From Epiperipatus broadwayi (taxonomy: Eukaryota; Onychophora; Udeonychophora; Euonychophora; Peripatidae): 64,000 nt of DNA. Positions 60,120-64,000 of this stretch are shown here, piece by piece (the first letter of the stretch is position 1; each line of letters starts with the position of its first letter). The stretch lies in the NCBI GenBank assembly GCA_028023455.1, contig JAQFVV010012400.1, positions 14,575,748-14,639,747 of the forward strand, given 5' to 3'. The notes under the pieces are model-generated. The model did not search any database and had not been told where the DNA came from. It was given only the letters and a program-made list of their open reading frames with translations. The position numbers were made by a program, and so were the translations under genes.

Positions 60120-61913
60120 AAATTCTTCATAATCAATTCCTTAAACAATCAGTGTATCTTTTTATTTCTCAACTTTCATTTCAATTCTAGGTAATTGCTT
60201 AGATAATATTTCGATTATAATTTCAGGTAGCCATCTCTTTTTTGATGTATCCCATATTCCGACAGTTTTTCCAGTGCTGAATTTAATTTTATCTCTCTTT
60301 TTTTAATATTGTCTGGTATCAATATAGACATATCCTGAAATATTTCATCATTGACTGCGCAGGAGTATTTCCGGTCACTGAGCTTGGTGTGAGATGTGGA
60401 TAGAACATTGCTGTCATTAATCCTTCATTAATAACAGCATATTCCATCTTATTAAACTTATGCTTCAGTAGTTGAACAGTCTTTCCAATAGCTAATGGAT
60501 TTAATTGGTAAGGAGATGTTAATAAAGTGCTGTATTCCTTTGTTAGCTAGACAATTATTCAACTGCAATGACTAAAACCTTCATATTGTTAGAAACTATT
60601 ACTTCTGGATATCAGTCACAAAGAGTTTGTTCTACATCATTTTTAGTACAAATCAATTATGACAAAAAATATATCAATGGAACAGTTTAGATGAATCCTT
60701 TGCCATAGTAAAGTAGATTCAGATCATGGTTCTAACTCTTTCACAGATAATCTCGCCATTGATCGGTAAGCTGTACATATTTTAGAGGCTTTCTCAATAT
60801 CACTATTCATTTTTAACCACCAAACACAAGAGTGAGGTAATTCCTTCATACTGATTATTCTGAGGAGTCACCCATGTAATAGTTATAATGTGGATTTTTT
60901 CATCCCCCAAGATTTGTTGCATATAGATAAACTTTCACATGCATTCCAAATCTTCTCAATTATGTAGTTTGGTCAAATTCTAGACAAACCTTGCTTTATC
61001 GATTTCTTAATTAAATGATATCCAGCATTGTCAGTCATCCATTTAGCCACGACTTTCCTGTCCACAACTTCAGATTTCATAGCATTAATATAATTGACTT
61101 TGGTAATACATGGCCAATGAGGGTATATTTTCATGTTCAAGAAAGAGTATCTGGATGCATTTGTTTTCCTGACTTGTGTAATAATTCCAAAGTCATAGGA
61201 AGCTGAGATGTTAATACAACATAACATACATTGACTGGCATGATCCAGAAGCTTTTTTACTCTTTCCAAGTATTCCCAATAGAGATATATGGGCTGTAAA
61301 CATTTTAAATGAATATCTATAAATGTAAATATGGAACTTCTTTATCAAAAACATGATAGCTAATGCTTCTTTATCTGGTTAGCTATAATTTTTCTCAGCA
61401 GCAGATAGGGTTCTGAATGCACATACTATAGGACATTTCCGTTCATATACTCTGTGAGAAATTTCAACACCAACTCCAAATTCTGAAGCATCCATAGTAA
61501 CAACAAATAGTACATCAAAAGTTGGTTAGACATAAGCAAGTCTTTAATCTTTTTGAATACAATGTCCTGCAGAGCTTCCCCCTTTTCATCTTTGTTTCTT
61601 CCATAATAATTCTTAAAGTAAAGTAGTCATATGAAATTTGCCTTCTAGGAAGCTTTCAAAAAAATGTAGTAGATCCAAAAAGGCTTGCAAGTCTCTAGCA
61701 TTCCTTGGCTTTGAAGCGTTCTTTAGTGCTGTAACATTTTTCATGTTGGAATATTTACTTTTATCCATAATGATATATCTGTGAAATTTAATTTCTCTAG
61801 AAGACCATATGCATTTTAAAGCATTGAATCTGGCTCCAAAATTATTAAGATTTTCAAACAAGACATTCATACATTTTCTTCATTTTCAATTATTATTAAA
61901 ATGTCATCTAAAT
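60120..61913 (-). pseudogene. Ty3/Gypsy-type pol remnant: RT thumb, RNase H, integrase
   Basis: Reading the minus strand from 61913 down, LDDILIIIE (the end of the YxDD box) is followed by LFENLNNFGARFNALKC, EIKFHRYIIM and ARDLQAFLDLLHFFESFL (RT thumb/connection). RNase H comes next with TMDASEFGVGVEI (about 61490) and RTLSAAEKNYS, then PDKEALAIM. Integrase traces include KKLLDHASQCMLCC, PEVIVSNN (about 60610), the LLTSPY segment with TVQLLKHKFNKM (about 60520-60450) and a C-terminal KKRWLPEIIIE (about 60240). Frameshifts and stops are frequent. The upstream RT continues beyond 63930 after an inserted hAT element. The gag, protease and LTRs are not visible in the window. Confidence 0.85.
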
Positions 61914-63929
61914 CAGTGGTCTTTAACCCTCAGTCCATGGACTGGTTCTGGGTCACAGAAGTTTTCTGCCGGTCCACACTAGACTGGCAAGAAAGTTTGT
62001 AATAACAAAATAATAAGATTTTAAACTTTTAATTAATATACACAATTTTTATTTATTTTTTCATCACATTTAAAAAAAAAGAAACAACAAAAACAAAATC
62101 TAATCAATAATACATAAATTAATTTGTTTTTCTATTTATCACAGATGTTGGGGAAGGGTAGAATTACATTTTTTATTATTTTTCTAAAAAAATACAAAAT
62201 TAAAAAAAAAAGTTTTTTATTATACAAACTCCGGTTGTCTTTTGATAGCCAATCACGGCCGCTTGTCGGCATTGTTTATGTGTTAAAACAATAAAATGTA
62301 ATGTTACCGGGCCGTGATTTTAAAAATACGGTGACTTTTTTTGATCTCTTAAATTTTTTTCTACTCCCTCTTTTAATATTTCATTTTTAGTCTTTTTTTT
62401 TTTTTTGGCTATACAGCGATTTTTTTTTTTTTGGCTTTAACTTTTATTTTTGAAATCAATTTTTATTATCTTTTTAAAAATAAAAACCAAAAAATAACTC
62501 CTGTCTCTAACTTTTACAAAGTATTTCTCAATACACCCCCCACCCACCCCAAAATAAAGTAAGATCAAAACTTTTGACTTTTTCAAGTTTCAGTTTTTTT
62601 TTGTTTAAAAATACGGCCACTTTTTTTTTGGCCTATAAGGCGATATCTTTTTTGCCTTTATTTGTATACCGCTGATATACTAAAACTTTTATTTTTAAAA
62701 CCAATTTTTATTACCTTTTTTTAAAAATAAAAACAAACCAAAAATAACTTTTGTCTCAGTGAAGACAAAGTATTTCTCAACCCACTCCCCCCAAAAAAAA
62801 TTAAAATAAGATCTTTTTTGGCTTTAACTTTTATTTTTGAAATCAATTTTTATCACCTTTTTTTAAAAAGAAAAACAACCAAAAAATTTCTGTCTCTAAC
62901 TTTTACAAAGTATTTCTCAATCCACCCCCCCCCCCCCCAAATTAAAATAAGATCAAAACTTTTGACTTTTTCAAGTTTCATTTTTTTTTTTGTTTAAAAA
63001 TATGCCCACTTTTTTTTTTGGCCTATAAGGCAATATTTTTTTTGGCTTTATTTGTATACCGCTAAAATACTAAAACTTTTATTTTTAAAACCAATTTCTG
63101 TTACCTTTTTTTAAAAATAAAAACAAACAAAAAATAACTTTGGTCTCTATCTTTTGTCTCAGTGAAGACAAAGTATTTCTCAACCCCCCCCACCCCCCCA
63201 AAAAAAAAATTAAAATAAGATCAAAACTTTTGACTTTTTCAACTTTCGTTGCAGATTTTTTTGTCTTTATTTCTATTATGCGATATCTATTTTGCCATTT
63301 TTAAAAAAAACTTTTCCTATTAATTACATTTTTTGATCCTTTCAACACACCAGCACAAAAAAAATTACAATAACATCAAAACTTCAGACTTTTACACGTT
63401 TCGTTTTATTTTTTCAGATTTAAAATACGGTGACTTTTTTTTGGCTGTACAGTGATTTTAATTATGTGATTTCTATTTTGCCCTTACTACTATCAAAAGA
63501 CAACCTCCATATATATATAACTTCATCTTGTATATTTAACATTAAATACAGATATTACATTTATCATAATCATTGTCATGTAATTACACTAGCTGTGATA
63601 TTTCCCAACATTCAGGTGAATAACATTTTATTCTTGCATGTTTTAACAATGAAATAATAAACATAGAAATGCAAGCACATTAATGAGAACAATTGTTATT
63701 GTACTGTTTTCTGTAGAAGTATGACTGCACAACTCGAGAAAGAGTGTTCAGCATGTGAAGGTAAGCAACACCATTACAATACACAATAGTGTGCTGTTTT
63801 GGTCAGTTATAATAATTATGCTTATCTAAAACTAAGCAGGTTACACCTTTAAGAAAATTTATCTGTAAACTTTTGCTGATCCACAAAATCTTATCCTTAT
63901 TTTTGCAGGTCTGCAGGTGTGAAAAGGTT
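61914..63929 (+). mobile_element. hAT element, second copy, itself split by element Y and missing its 3' terminus
   Basis: It starts CAGTGGTCTTTAACCC next to ATCTAAAT (61906-61913). It matches the 16986 copy along 61914-62232 and 63506-63929 (for example ATCTGTGATAAATAG-type words, TATTTAACATTAAATACAGA, ATTTCCCAACATTCAGGTGA and GCAGGTGTGAAAAGGTT). The 3' end stops at AAAAGGTT where the intact copy continues to GAAGACCACTG, so the right terminus and target duplication are deleted. It sits inside the Gypsy RT. Confidence 0.88.
62233..63505. mobile_element. 1.27-kb DNA element with terminal inverted repeats and T-rich tandem body (element Y)
   Basis: The ends GGTTGTCTTTTGATAG (62233-62248) and CTATCAAAAGACAACC (63490-63505) are exact reverse complements, flanked by TCC (62230-62232, 63506-63508). 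The uninterrupted hAT copy reads CAAACTCCATATATA across this point, so the 3-bp duplication is directly supported. The body has units of about 390 bp (from about 62612 and about 63004) with TTTTTTTGGCCTATAAGGC, TTTATTTGTATACCGCT, AAACTTTTATTTTTAAAACC and GACAAAGTATTTCTCAACCC. A sub-terminal AATGTAATGTTACCGGG is shared with element X. No transposase frame. Confidence 0.9.
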
Positions 63930-64000
63930 CTTTTCAATAAATTTTCTGATTTAGCCTGGAAAACATTAGGCATTATGATTATTCCATATGGTGATTTCTT
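63930..64000 (-). pseudogene. Ty3/Gypsy RT remnant continuing out of the window
   Basis: On the minus strand this end reads a broken PYG-IIIMPNVFQAKSE-like segment, comparable to the RFxRLPFGxxxxPxxFQ block that precedes the YxDD box in Gypsy-type RTs. It therefore is the upstream part of the pol at 61913-60120, displaced by the hAT insertion. The element extends past the window. Confidence 0.6.

Noticed and set aside
63430-63657. Plus-strand 75-codon frame
   Set aside because: It crosses the boundary between element Y and the hAT copy, so it is not a gene.
49227-64000. Promoter of the phosphorylase gene
   Set aside because: No CpG island, initiator or conserved element stands out upstream of the candidate first exon; the 5' untranslated exons cannot be placed.

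Overview
This is a eukaryotic, very AT-rich window with long introns and abundant animal-type transposable elements (Penelope-like, RTE, a second APE-type LINE, Ty3/Gypsy, hAT, MITE-like foldbacks, tRNA-derived elements). It is almost certainly from an invertebrate animal. The sequence alone does not fix the phylum: mollusc, arachnid and cnidarian all remain open. There is no bacterial-type gene organisation and no CRISPR array.

I can support only one host gene. It lies on the minus strand and spans about 43 kb. Four firmly phased coding exons (42816-42701, 23497-23354, 20979-20854, 6533-5785) plus a probable 38-nt first coding exon (49226-49189) join without a frame break into a 390-codon protein. 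Its C-terminal three quarters is a PNP_UDP_1 (nucleoside phosphorylase/nucleosidase) domain. Exons 2 to 5 are separated by clean GT-AG introns of 14.3, 2.4 and 19.2 kb, and the last exon carries most of the catalytic domain. None of the exons is disrupted, so the gene looks intact.

Most of the recognisable remaining sequence is mobile DNA. Intron 4 (6534-20853) holds a decayed Penelope-like element split by a 1.7-kb TA-flanked element, a compound foldback repeat, a 200-bp palindromic MITE, and a tandem cluster of three partial Penelope copies, the last interrupted by a 732-bp hAT element. Intron 3 holds an RTE 3' fragment with a target-site duplication. Intron 2 (23498-42700) holds a tRNA-Gly-like sequence, foldback repeats, a near-complete LINE with a PHD-finger/SGNH-type ORF1 (about 33.5-38.6 kb) and an inverted, internally deleted copy of the same LINE (41.9-40.1 kb). 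Intron 1 holds a decayed hAT transposase piece and foldbacks.

Upstream of the gene (49.2-64 kb) lie an RTE copy with a 5' inversion (twin priming), an RTE copy with a target-site duplication that is split by a 2.75-kb unknown insertion, an unexplained GC-richer block at 58.3-58.76 kb, and a Ty3/Gypsy pol remnant. The Gypsy reverse transcriptase is broken exactly at its YxDD motif by a hAT element, which is itself split by a second tandem-repeat element: three nested generations.

The nested order gives a relative history of insertions. The most unusual material is the pair of related elements at 9199-10889 and 62233-63505, whose bodies are strongly strand-skewed tandem repeats, and the unidentified 2.75-kb insertion. 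All assignments come from reading motifs by eye; no alignment or database search was run.
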